Shown here piece by piece: positions 30,695-43,100 of a stretch of 64,000 nucleotides of DNA (its first letter is position 1; every line of letters begins with the position of its first letter). Both the position numbers and the translations under genes were made by a program. A model generated the notes under the pieces. The model searched no databases, was not told the origin of the DNA, and saw nothing but the letters and a program-made list of their open reading frames with translations. This DNA is from Mesostigma viride. Lineage: Eukaryota; Streptophyta; Mesostigmatophyceae; Mesostigmatales; Mesostigmataceae. The DNA lies in the NCBI GenBank assembly GCA_009746045.1, contig RPFO01000264.1, forward strand, positions 744,001-808,000, in the 5' to 3' direction.

Positions 30695-33087
30695 CACTCC
30701 GTCTGTGAACTTATAATAACGGGCGTGGCCCGTAATTTTTCGTAGAATGCAGAATCGCGCCAGATGCGGGTGCCGGAGCGTCGCGCCGAATCTGGAAAAA
30801 CGGTTCGATGGGATCCGAGATCCAATGTTGGGCTATTTGAATATATTTTTAATATTTTTTTTGGATAACAAGTATTGGTGAATTGCACGTTGCCATATGA
30901 GGGGGTTTGGCTACAAATGTTAACAAAAAAGGGGTGATGAGGTGATTCAAAATTTGGGTATGATGATAAAGTTGAGGGCACCAAAAACCTCCTAAACCCA
31001 AAAGTACACTACATAATGGACGCTTGGTGAGAAATTCAGCATCAATCATGAACAAGCTTCCAAATATCTAGGGACTCAAACCATTACGGGTGACACCCGT
31101 AATAACAACTAGAATGCTCCATTCTAGCCTTTGGGCGTGCCATTCATGTGGCATGGCCATCTGTGGTACCATGGCACATCCTCTCATTAGAGGATGATAT
31201 GGTGATGAAATGGGCACATAGGACATGCTTTTGTACAAGAAATAATGTACTAAAGCTATCAAATGTAGGGCACAATGAGGGTTCAACCCATAGGGCGCAC
31301 CATGCTATGGGTCAAATGCGCCGTGCATGTAGCATGGCCGTCTATGGTGCCATGGCACATCCTCTCTATTTTGAAATGATATGGTGTTGAAATGGACACA
31401 CTAGGATGACGCTATTTCACAAGAAATATGATTACTAAAGCTATCAAATATAGGGCACTTGCAATGAGGGTCCAGCTCATAGCATGCACCATGCTATATA
31501 AACAAATGCATAGATAATAACCCACCGCACGTGGTGCAGCACAACTGTCAATGCATAAGACGGCAGCACATGTAAATCCACGACGTGGTGCAAGTCCACA
31601 TTCTGAAAATGTTGAAAAGAAAGGCATCGCCATATCATCATACTAATCATCTTGTGTGCCTGTCTGACAGGCAAACGCATACGAAGCAACAATATAGCCT
31701 GAGAAACTCATGGCCACGTGCATACCATGAATGTCCGGGAACATCGGTTAACCGCAAATATCTTTCGGGCCTTGCGAGGTTTGCCCGCGATACGGTTAGC
31801 ATGGCAAGGCATGCTCCCCAAGGGACCGCACACACACATGCACGGCTGGGGCTGTCGCAAAGCACTGCAGGCAGTAATAGCCTGCCATGGGTATTGCAGG
31901 TTACTACGAGGAATCCACAGCCTCTATTACAAACACGCAAAAGGTGCATGCATTATAATGACAGCTGTGAACTTTCAAGCGCTTAACTTCGCAAACCAAG
32001 CCCAAATACCTATTCAATTATCAGAGTTTATGACAAGGTGCTGCCGTTAAGGTAGGACAAGAATAGCATCAGGCAAGATATGGATACAAGCATGAATGGA
32101 CACCCATACCCAGTTCTCTAAACCTCTACCTCGCTTTGGGGGACCGTCTTGCAAGGCTTGCTTGTGACATGGGCAACGTAGCAGCCGGAACTGTCATGCA
32201 TCTCAGAGAAAGCACCCACGTTTACGCAACGGGGCGCAGCCGCAGAGCGCAGCATTATGCAATAACCTGCCTTGAAGTCACAGCGGCCATGTGCCGTGAT
32301 CACATGTGATAAAAACTGGCAGAGTTACGAACCAAAAGTTGCCATAAACCTTCTCCCAGCCGGATGCAGGTAATCTTCACACGCCTCGACACCCGGAATC
32401 ATGAAGCGCGCACTAGCTACTTAAGGTACGGTCCTCGACGGGCCACCTTTTCTTGAGCATGAAGTACATAACCTCAGCGACACTGCCTGGCCGAGCGAGG
32501 TCTTCAGTCTCCCACTACGTAAGGTTCGCTACCCATCGCCTCGAGTGAAATCTGAATTCCTTGCTGCTCCTTGCTCCTTCGACCAAGCAGGACCCTACGT
32601 GATAAAGGACGTGTCTTGATCAATCAATCGCCCAACACGGCCGCCAAATATCCTCATGATTTAAAGCCGAGGCTCACAGCCCAACCATCAAGGACTGCGT
32701 ACAGTTCATCGCCAGTGCCAAGATTAGGAGCACCCGAGGATACCTCTGCATACGACATCGCGACCGAAGCAGTCGTGACGAAAAGACAGTCTCCTTCTGC
32801 AGCCGACGTTGCTAGCATTTGCCTGCATCTGCACCGTTGTTGGCATTCGGCGGTCCGATTGAAAGCCCAAGAAAGTCCAAAAAAGCACCTTTTTCCAGGT
32901 AAATAGGTGTACGTTTATTCCAAAAAAGCACCTTTTTCCATGGGGTGGCCACGGAGCATCTTTCATCCTATCCAATAAAAAGCGCATTCTGACAATTAGT
33001 AAATTAGTAACCACCAATAGAATAACCATGCCTCCATTACGGGCCACGCCCGTAATACGGGCCACGCCCGAAATTACAGACGGAGTG
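30695..33087. mobile_element. piggyBac-like non-autonomous DNA transposon with TTAA duplications
   Basis: The ends are inverted: CACTCCGTCTGT at 30695 and ACAGACGGAGTG ending at 33087, each flanked by TTAA (30691-30694 and 33088-33091). Next to both ends are copies of a palindromic motif around ACGGGCGTGGCCCGT. TTAA targets and CAC-type ends are typical of the piggyBac superfamily. The 2.4-kb interior has no transposase ORF; it holds an imperfect direct repeat of about 190 bp (31110-31300 and 31310-31500) and a related palindrome TTACGGGTGACACCCGTAA near 31084. Confidence 0.6.
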
Positions 33088-33091
33088 TTAA

Positions 33092-33970
33092 CGGAAGTCC
33101 GTATGGCGAGCGTGCACGGAACCTGCACGGAACCTGCACGGAACGTAACCGGGAAACGCCTATAACTGACTGACGCTGCTTCCATCTCAGTCAGTCAGTC
33201 AGTTGGACCCACGCTGCTTCCATCAAAGGCAGATTATGGCCAGCAACGCTTTCGCCCTAATCCAGTCAGAAATTCACAACAAGCGTGGGGTGTCGCACAT
33301 TCGAACTGAACTGACGTGCGAAACTCCAGTCGAGTATTTCCCCGTGGTTACTGATTCTTTTCTTTCGGTGCCATAAACGTGTCGGGTTCAATTTCCCCTA
33401 AGAGAAATAGCCGATTTGAAAAGACAGCAATAGGATTTGCTCTGGCAGTGTAATTCTTAGTTTTTGACTCGCGGTGTCAGGCGTGGGCATTATTGACATT
33501 ATCTTGCTTCCTCTCCTACCCCGGCGTGTATCGATGACAACTCAGAACAGCATGCCGATGGCTGCCCATATGGCCCTAGGAACTAGAGCATGGGGCGTTG
33601 CCTCTTGTAACAAAATTGTCAATTCTTCTCAACGAGGATGCACCTCAGTCTTAAATGTAAATCATGCCACTTTTGCCGTTTGGTGCCACGCCACATCCTT
33701 TTTGCTTTAGCAGTGGGGCCCCCATATAAAGAAGGGCGCACTTGAGACTGAAATTCTTTGCTAGCTGATGCTGCTATCTGCTGGCCGTCCGGAATTCCGT
33801 TCCTGTGCCTAAAAATTATGGTCGGACTTCTGCCGTTTTCAAGCACATCTTATCCGTGGGCCGAGCATAAGCTCGGACAAGAACTTCTGATGCTGATAAA
33901 GACTTGATTTATTCCTCATGCTTTGCGTCCTCTTCCGCCTTCTTAGGGGTTTGGCGCTGCACGCGTGAAG
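33092..33970. other. Probable promoter and 5' region of the isoamylase-like gene
   Basis: No ORF of note. Small repeats occur: three copies of cctgcacggaa-like units at 33112-33147 and GTCAGTCAGTCA at about 33190. This is the only sequence between the TTAA element and the proposed first exon, so it should contain the promoter, but I cannot point to a TATA box or a transcription start. An in-frame TAG about 30 bp before ATG 33971 supports that start. Confidence 0.35.
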
Positions 33971-34108
33971 ATGTCACCAATAGCTCGTAGCTCGTCGGGT
34001 TTGCATGGCCGAACGCGCCCGATGGGAGGGCGTCTGCCGGGCGAGTTGTCAATTGTCCAAGGCATACCGGCCAAACTTGGCAGCAACACACAGCGTTCGA
34101 GGAGGACG
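33971..34108 (+). CDS. ISA2: Exon 1: start and putative plastid transit peptide
   Basis: Met followed by 45 residues rich in Ser, Arg and Gly ([17 protein letters not shown]...), almost free of acidic residues: the composition of an algal chloroplast transit peptide. An in-frame TAG lies 30 bp upstream. The donor is ACG|GTGAGC, phase 0, matching exon 2. There is no homology support, so this exon is the least certain after exon 18. Confidence 0.5.
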
Positions 34109-37100
34109 GTGAGCCCTAGCTGTCACTAGGTTGTCGTGGGAATTAATACTTGCGTATACAGGTTGCCCTTACACGTATTACGTTGGTGTCACCATGTGCC
34201 TTGTAATAGCACACATGTGTCATGTTTCCATTTGATTTATTGTACTGCCTGAACAGCAAAAAGAATACGCTTGAATGGGCTTTACCTACACCAACGGCTT
34301 TGCAAGGCAAACCCTAGTGTTGTTAGGCATCTCCAGACAGTCTGGCGGGTCCCAGCGTGCCAAGGTGATGTGGCCCCACTGAACTATCGCTCAGCCACCA
34401 GTTTCAGTCCAGGTTAAGAAACAAAAATCCCAGCATTATGGTGAGTTTGGCACATTCTTTAATGGCACACGCGCTCCTTTAGGGCCCCTGCAGCACATAA
34501 AGCTTTACATATTTGCAGTAAAGGGTGGTCCGAGGGCTGTCACTGGCTAACCTGGGCTGGCTGCAAGGCTAACTCATCCAATTCCCTGTCTCTCCCCCCC
34601 ACGCTCAGTGCCCCCCCCTGTGGCCTGCCCACTGGTGGCATTTAGAGAAGCTAGTGCAAGCTAGTAGAGGGCGCCCTCCCTCCTCGTTGTGTATAGGGTC
34701 GAAGGGTCCGTTATTGGCCCCCACATGACGCAGTTAACCCACATGATTATTAATTAATTAGGGACTGACGTAAAGGTTCCATTATTGGCCCCCACCTGAC
34801 ACAGTCTACGTGATTATTAATTAATTAGGGACTGTCGTAAAGGTTCCATTATTGGCCCCCACTTGACACAGTCTACGTGATTATTAATTAATGCTCTGTG
34901 CTCACCCATGGCCTGTTCACCCCCCCCCCCCCCCGGCCTGTGCCCCCCCCCCCCCCTCCCCGCTCCCCCCGCGCTGCGCTCCTCCCTTCCCTGGCACCAG
35001 GCGCACCGCGGCGTCCCATCCCCCACCATATGCAACCTCTTCTCGTCGGAGAGCCCCTCCTCGCGCCTCATCACGTCCTACCCCTCCTCCGAGGGCAACA
35101 TGCGCCCCTACGTACCCTTTGTCTTCCACCTGCCCAACAACGCACGGGTACGTGCCCCTTGAATTAGGGAAATAGTAGTACTTGGCTATTTTCATGCCCA
35201 TTCGACAAATCAGCATGCGCCCCTACGTGCCCTTTGTCTTCCACCTGCCCAACCACACAAGGGTGGGCACAACAAGCCCCTTCATCAGGGGAACATGGAC
35301 GCCTATGTGTACCCACGGCACGCTTCTTATCAGCGAGTGGTCGTGCGTTGCCTCTGTCTTCCAAAGGCGCTGCATGCCCTACGCTCATCGTGCACTTTGT
35401 CTTTTACCTGCCCAACCACGTCGGGTAGGTGTGCGCATAACAATTAGGGCAAGCGTTGGCTTGCTCTTTCTGGCCCGGCACACATGCCTTCCCATGCGTG
35501 GGGTGGTTTACTGCATCGTGGGGTGGTTTTATGCCTGTGGGGTGGTACTGTGCCCGTGGGAGGGGCTTTACTGCATCGTGGGGTGGTTTTATGCCTGTGG
35601 GGTGGTACTGTGCCTGTGGGAGGGGCTTTACTGCATTGTGGGGTGGTTTTGTGCCTGTGGGGCGGGTCTGTGCCTGTGGGAGGGGTTAACTGCGTTTGGG
35701 GTGGTTCTGAGGCGGTGCGCATCTGGGGCATCGCCCGTCCCCATGGCTGTCGTGACCGTCACTGTTGTGGCGGCATGGAGGGCCCACACCACATGACGCC
35801 CGTCCCCATGGCTGTCTGGACCGTCACTGTTGTGGCGGCATGGAGGGCCCACACCACATGACGCCCGTCCCCATGGCTGTCTGGACCGTCACTGTTGTGG
35901 CGGCATGGAGGGCCCACACCACATGACGCCCGTCCCCATGGCTGTCTGGACCGTCACTGTTGTGGCGGCATGGAGGGCCCACACCACATGACGCCCGTCC
36001 CCATGGCTGTCGTGACCGTCACTGTTGTGGCGGCATGGAGGGCCCACACCACATGACGCCCGTCCCCATGGCTGTCTGGACCGTCACTGTTGTGGCGGCA
36101 TGGAGGGCCCACACCACATGACGCCCGTCCCCATGGCTGTCGTGACCGTCACTGTTGTGGCGGCATGGAGGGCCCACACCACATGACGCCCGTCCCCATG
36201 GCTGTCGTGACCGTCACTGTTGTGGCGGCATGGAGGGCCCACACCACATGACGCCCGTCCCCATGGCTGTCGTGACCGTCACTGTTGTGGCGGCATGGAG
36301 GGCCCACACCACATGACGCCCGTCCCCATGGCTGTCGTGACCGTCACTGTTGTGGCGGCATGGAGGGCCCACACCACATGACGCCCGTCCCCATGGCTGT
36401 CGTGACCGTCACTGTTGTGGCGGCATGGAGGGCCCACACCACATGACGCCCGTCCCCATGGCTGTCTGGACCGTCACTGTTGTGGCGGCATGGAGGGCCC
36501 ACACCACATGACGCCCGTCCCCATGGCTGTCGTGACCGTCACTGTTGTGGCGGCATGGAGGGCCCACACCACATGACGCCCGTCCCCATGGCTGTCTGGA
36601 CCGTCACTGTTGTGGCGGCATGGAGGGCCCACACCACATGACGCCCGTCCCCATGGCTGTCTGGACCGTCACTGTTGTGGCGGCATGGAGGGCCCACACC
36701 ACATGACGCCCGTCCCCATGGCTGTCGTGACCGTCACTGTTGTGGCGGCATGGAGGGCCCACACCACATGACGCCCGTCCCCATGGCTGTCGTGACCGTC
36801 ACTGTTGTGGCGGCATGGAGGGCCCACACCACATGACGCCCGTCCCCATGGCTGTCTGGACCGTCACTGTTGTGGCGGCATGGAGGGCCCACACCACATG
36901 ACGCCCGTCCCCATGGCTGTCTGGACCGTCACTGTTGTGGCGGCATGGAGGGCCCACACCACATGACGCCCGTCCCCATGGCTGTCTGGACCGTCACTGT
37001 TGTGGCGGCATGGAGGGCCCACACCACATGACGCCCGTCCCCATGGCTGTCGTGACCGTCACTGTTGTGGCGGCATGGAGGGCCCACACCACATGACGCC

Positions 37101-40100
37101 CGTCCCCATGGCTGTCGTGACCGTCACTGTTGTGGCGGCATGGAGGGCCCACACCACATGACGCCCGTCCCCATGGCTGTCGTGACCGTCACTGTTGTGG
37201 CGGCATGGAGGGCCCACACCACATGACGCCCGTCCCCATGGCTGTCGTGACATGGAGGACTCGTGGTGGCACGGAGGACTGACTGACTGCCGGACCCGTG
37301 TGTATGCCCGGCTCGCACGCTCGCATTGCCACCCCCATGGCAACTGATGCCCATCGCACTCACACTCCTGTGCTTGCCTGGGTGGGTGGGTGGGTGGGTG
37401 GGTGGGTGGGTGGGTGGGTGGGTGGGTGGGTGGGTGGGTGGGTGGGTGGGTGGGTGGGTGGGTGGGTGGGTGGGTGGGTGGGTGGGTGGGTGGTGGGTGG
37501 GTGGGTGGGTGGGTGGGTGGGTGGGTGGGTGGGTGGGTGGGTGGGAGGGTGGGTGGGTGGGTGGGTGGGTGGGTGGGTGGGTGGGTGGGTGGGTGGGTGG
37601 GTGGGTGGGAGGGTGGGTGGGTGGGTGGGTGGGTGGGTGGGTGGGTGGGTGGGTGGGTGGGTGGGTGGGTGGGTGGGTGGGTGGGAGGGTGGGTGGGTGG
37701 GTGGGTGGGTGGGTGGGAGGGTGGGTGGGTGGGTGGGTGGCTTGGTGACGCGTGGGCAATATGCAACCATAACTGGCCCCTCCTGATGGTCTGCCGGTCT
37801 GTCTGTCTGTCACGACACATCGGTTTGCTGCCACCACCCGACGCCCTGTTGATTCTCACAACACACTGCCCTATTGCAACGTGTGTCGGTCGGTTTGCTG
37901 CCCCACCCGCCCCTGTGTAATTTACCTGTGTGCACGCAGGCCATGGTGCTGGTGGAGGAGCACCAGTCGGGCGACTGCTTCCAGCTCCGCCTCAACTTTG
38001 TGGGCCTCAGCATCGGCGGCGAGGCCTTCCTGCACTGGGTAAGGGGGAGGGGGAGGCCTTCCTGCACTGGGTAAGGGGGAGGGGGAGGCCTTCCTGCACT
38101 GGGTAAGGGGGAGGGGGGAGGCCTTCCTGCACTTAGTAAGGGGGAGGGGGGAGGCATTCCTGCACTGGGTAAGGGGGAGGGGGGAGGCATTCCTGCACTG
38201 GGTAAGGGGGAGGGGGGAGGCATTCCTGCACTGGGTAAGGGGGAGGGGGGAGGCATTCCTGCACTGCGGTAAGGGGGGGGGGAGGCCTTCCTGCACTGGG
38301 TAAGGGGGAGGGGGGAGGCATTCCTGCACTGGGTAAGGAGGAGGGGGGAGGCATTCCTGCACTGGGTAAGGGGGAGGCGGGAGGCATTCCTGCACTAGCG
38401 GTGGGGGGTTAGGGTGAAGGTCGTACGGTAGTTGGGTGGTAGGGAGTAGGCCTGTAGGGTGTATGTTTCATACCAGCGGCAAAGCGCCCCTGCAGTGCAA
38501 AGCAGGTGTCCACGCTGGCACAGGTGTCAAGCACTTGAGCACGAGCCCCCCTGCCATGTCTGTGTGCCGCCACCCCACCTTGCCACCCTCTGCCAGGGTT
38601 GCTACCGCAGCAGCCGAGAAGAATGGGACTTCCCCGACCGCAGCCAATGGCCCGCGCGCACGGGCCTATCGCCCGACAGGTGGGTGGTGTGCATGGATGA
38701 CACATGGTGGGTAGTGCAGGGCTTTCCGCCGACAGGCGTTTGCTGTGCCTGTCTAGGTGTGCGCGGCGCCTCGTCTACAGTAGTGGGCGCTGCGCCTTTG
38801 TCCAGTGTGTCCTGCGAGCTGTCTTGTGCGGGTGTGGTGGGGCATCTGCCCGGGTAGATGGTAATGCCCGGGGGCAAGACGCAAGTCTGGGTAGCATTTG
38901 GGGTGGGGGACATGCGGGGTGAATTTTTCTCCCATCGGCGGTCAGTTTGTCGTGGCAACATTAGCGCGAGCCAGAACAAAAGTGGCAACATTAGCGCGAG
39001 CCAGAACAAAAGTGGCAACATTAGCGCGAGCCAGAACAAAAGTGGCAACATTAGCGCGAGCCAGAACAAAAGTGGCAACATGAGCGCGAGCCAGAACAAA
39101 AGTGGCAACATTAGCGCGAGCCAGAACAAAAGTGGCAACATTAGCGCGAGCCAGAACAAAAGTGGCAACATTAGTGCGAGCCAGAACAAAAGTGGCAACA
39201 TTAGTGCGAGCCAGAACAAAAGTGGCAACATTAGCGCGAGCCAGAACAAAAGTGGCAACATTAGCGCGAGCCAGAACAAAAGTGGCAACATTAGTGCGAG
39301 CCAGAACAAAAGTGGCAACACTAGCGCGAGCCAGAACAAAAGTGGCAACACTAGTGCGAGCCAGAACAAAAGTGGCAACATTAGCGCGAGCCAGAAAGAA
39401 AGTGGCAACATTAGCGCGAGCCAGAACAAAAGTGGCAACATTAGCGTGAGCCAGAACAAAAGTGGCAGCGTTAGCGCAAGCCAAAAACAAAGTGGCAACA
39501 TTAGCGTGAGCCAGAACAAAAGTGGCAACATTAGCGCGAGCCAGAACAAAAGTGGCAACATTAGCGCGAGCCGACATTAAGGGGTTGCCTTACGAAGCCG
39601 CGGGGTACTTTTCTAGACCCATTGGTCACTATACTGGGCACTACAGTGCATGGGCGGTTGCCTTGTGAAGCCGCAGGGTAATTTACTAGACCCATTGGTC
39701 ACTGTACTGGGCACTACAGTGCTTGGGCGGTTGCCTTGTGAAGCCGCGGGGTGCTAGTTTGCACGTCCACACCAGCAAATTGAAGGATGCGAGACAGGGT
39801 TTGGGGATGGGACTCGGCTGTGGCAGCGTGGGAATAGCTGCTGGGGATGGGGGTGGCACCGGGGACAAGGAAGTGGTGGCGGCCAGCACAGCACGCCAGT
39901 GAGAAAGATGAGAACCTATGAGACCTCCTTAGGGCTGTGCGAAGCTGCGACAAGGGCATGCAACATGCAACGTGTGAGCAATGATTAGCGTCAAGGAGAA
40001 AATGCATGCAAAGGACTAAAAAAGGGAATACAACACACATGGACATTGTTGTTTCTGCCCCTGGGCCTGCTGCCCTACCCCACCCTCCTTTCACCCCCTT

Positions 40101-43100
40101 TCACCCCCTTTCACCCCCTTTCACCCCCTTTCACCCCCTTTCACCCCCTTTCACCCCCTTTCACCCCCTTTCACCCCCTTTCACCCTCTTTCACCCCCTT
40201 TCACCCCCTTTCACCCCCTTTCACTCCCTTTCACCCCCTTTCACCCCCTTTCACCCCCTTTCCCCCCCCCCCCCTCCCCCTCCCCGCTTCCCTTCCCTTT
40301 TGCCCCCCTTCCCCCCCCTCCTGTCTTCCCCCCTTTTCTCCCCCCTCCAGCTCGGCGCTGCGCACGGCCATGCGCCAGCTGGACAACGGCGCGTACGAGG
40401 TGACCCTGACCGTGCCGTGCTCCATGGCGCCGCTATCCCTGAGCTGCGTGATCTACCAGCCGGGGGGCAAGGATGGCAAGGAGACGTGGATCGGGTGCGT
40501 GGTGGTCGGGGGGGGCAACTGGTGGCAATATTGGCGCTAGCATATACTGTACTAGCTAGAACATGTAGGTAACGAGATGTGGATCGGGTGCGTGGGGGTG
40601 GGGGTGGGCAACTGGTGGCAATATTGACGCTAGCATGTACTGTACTAGCTAGAACATATAGGCAACGAGATGTGGATCGGGTGCGTGGTGGTAGGGGTGG
40701 GCGACTGGTGGCAATATTGACGCTAGCATATACTGTACTAGCTAGAACATATAGGCAACGAGACGTGGATTGGGTGCGTGGTGGTGGTGGTGGGCAACTG
40801 GTGGCAATATTGACGCTAGCATATACTGTATTAGCTAGAACATATAGGCAACGAGATGTGGATCGGGTGCGTGGGGGCGGGGGTGGGCGACTGGTGGCAA
40901 TATTGACACTAGCATATACTGTACTAGCTAGAACATATAGGCAACGAGACGTGAATCGGGTGCGTGGGGGGGTGGGGGGTGGCAACATCCAGGCTGTGGT
41001 AGCCTAAGATAAGCCTAAGGCTGTGATCCACTAAGATCAGCCCAAGGCTGTGATAGACTAAGATAAGCCCAAGGCTGTGATCCACTAAGATTAGCCCAAG
41101 GCTGTGATAGACTAACATAAGCTTAAGGCTGTGATAGACTAAGATAAGCCCAAGGCTGTGGTAGACTTAGATAAGCCCAAGGCTGTAATAGCCTAAGATA
41201 AGCCCAAGGCTGTGATAGACTAAGATAAGCCCAAGGCTGTGATAGACTAGGATACCCTAGTCCCTAAGGTAAGCCGTAAAGGGATGCGGATGAAGCGCAT
41301 GTGGGGGCGGGTGCCAGTGGCAGCGTTTGGCGGTTGCGTTGGTGACCCGTGCAGGTAAAGAGTTCCGTAACCAGCACAAAAAAAGGGTCTCTTACATCCT
41401 TGGTGTGATAGTCAGGCCTGGCATCCCCTGGATGTGGTGTGCAGCTGCCTTGGGAAGGTGTCTGGCTGCTTGCCCTCTTTCTTTGTGCTGCAAAGGTCTG
41501 CCTTGGCTTCTCACCATGCTGCACAAATGCATGTGATACTCTCACATGATTACTGTGCCCCCCACGCATGCCATTCGCCCCCACGCAAGCCATTTCCTGG
41601 CCCCTGCTCCCATGTCCTCAAACCTGCATGGGCACCCTCTGAACGCGTTTGCTTCTCCCGAGTGGCGTGCCTGCTTCCACTCATCACCTGTCGCCTGCTG
41701 CCACTCATCACTCATCGCCTGCTGCCGCTCATCACCTGTCGCCTGCTGCCACTCATCACTCATCGCCTGCTGCCACTCATCACTCATCGCCTGCTGCCAC
41801 TCATCACTCATCGCCTGCTGCCACTCATCACTCATCGCCTGCTGCCACTCATCACTCATCGCCTGCTGCCACTCATCACTCATCGCCTGCTGCCACTCAT
41901 CACTCATCGCCTGCTGCCACTCATCACCTGTCGCCTGCTGCCACTCATCACTCATCGCCTGCTGCCACTCATCACTCATCGCCTGCTGCCACTCATCACT
42001 CATCGCCTGCTGCCACTCATCACTCATCGCCTGCTGCCACTCATCACTCATCGCCTGCTGCCACTCATCACTCATCGCCTGCTGCCACTCATCACTCATC
42101 GCCTGCTGCCACTCATCACCTGTCGCCTGCTGCCACGCATCACTCATCGCCTGCTGCCACTCATCACTCATCGCCTGCTGCCACTCATCACTCATCGCCT
42201 GCTGCCACTCATCACTCATCGCCTGCTTCCACTCATCACCTGTCGCCTGCTGCCACGCATCACTCATCGCCTGCTGCCACTCATCACTCATCGCCTGCTG
42301 CCACTCATAACTCATCGCCTGCTGCCACTCATCACTCATCGCCTGCTGCCACTCATCACTCATCGCCTGCTGCCACTCATCACTCATCGCCTGCTGCCAC
42401 TCATCACTCATCGCCTGCTGCCACTCATCACTCATCGCCTGCTGCCACTCATCACTCATCGCCTGCTGCCGCTCATCACTCATCGCCTGCTGCCACTCAT
42501 CACTCATCACCTGCTGCCGCTCATAACTCATCGCCTGCTGCCACTCATCACTCATCGCCTGCTGCCACTCATCACTCATCGCCTGCTGCCACTCATCACT
42601 CATCGCCTGCTGCCACTCATCACTCATCGCCTGCTGCCACTCATCACTCATCGCCTGCTGCCACTCATCACTCATCGCCTGCTGCCACTCATCACTCATC
42701 GCCTGCTGCCACTCATCACTCATCGCCTGCTGCCACTCATCACTCATCGCCTGCTGCCACTCATCACTCATCGCCTGCTGCCACTCATCACTCATCGCCT
42801 GCTGCCACTCATCACTCATCGCCTGCTGCCACTCATCACCTGTCGCCTGCTGCCACTCATCACTCATCGCCTGCTGCCACTCATCACTCATCGCCTGCTG
42901 CCGCTCATCACTCATCGCCTGCTGCCACTCATCACTCATCGCCTGCTGCCACTCATCACTCATCGCCTGCTGCCACTCATCACTCATCGCCTGCTGCCAC
43001 TCATCACTCATCGCCTGCTGCCACGCATCACTCATCACCTGCTGCCGCTCATAACTCATCGCCTGCTGCCACTCATCACTCATCGCCTGCTGCCACTCAT

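Noticed and set aside
37380-37741. Internal telomere-like tract
   Set aside because: The unit is TGGG, not TTTAGGG or TTTTAGGG, and the surroundings are genic.
37059-37920. Proline/threonine/histidine- or glycine/tryptophan-repeat proteins
   Set aside because: Translations of the (TGGG)n microsatellite and the 65-bp array, not genes.
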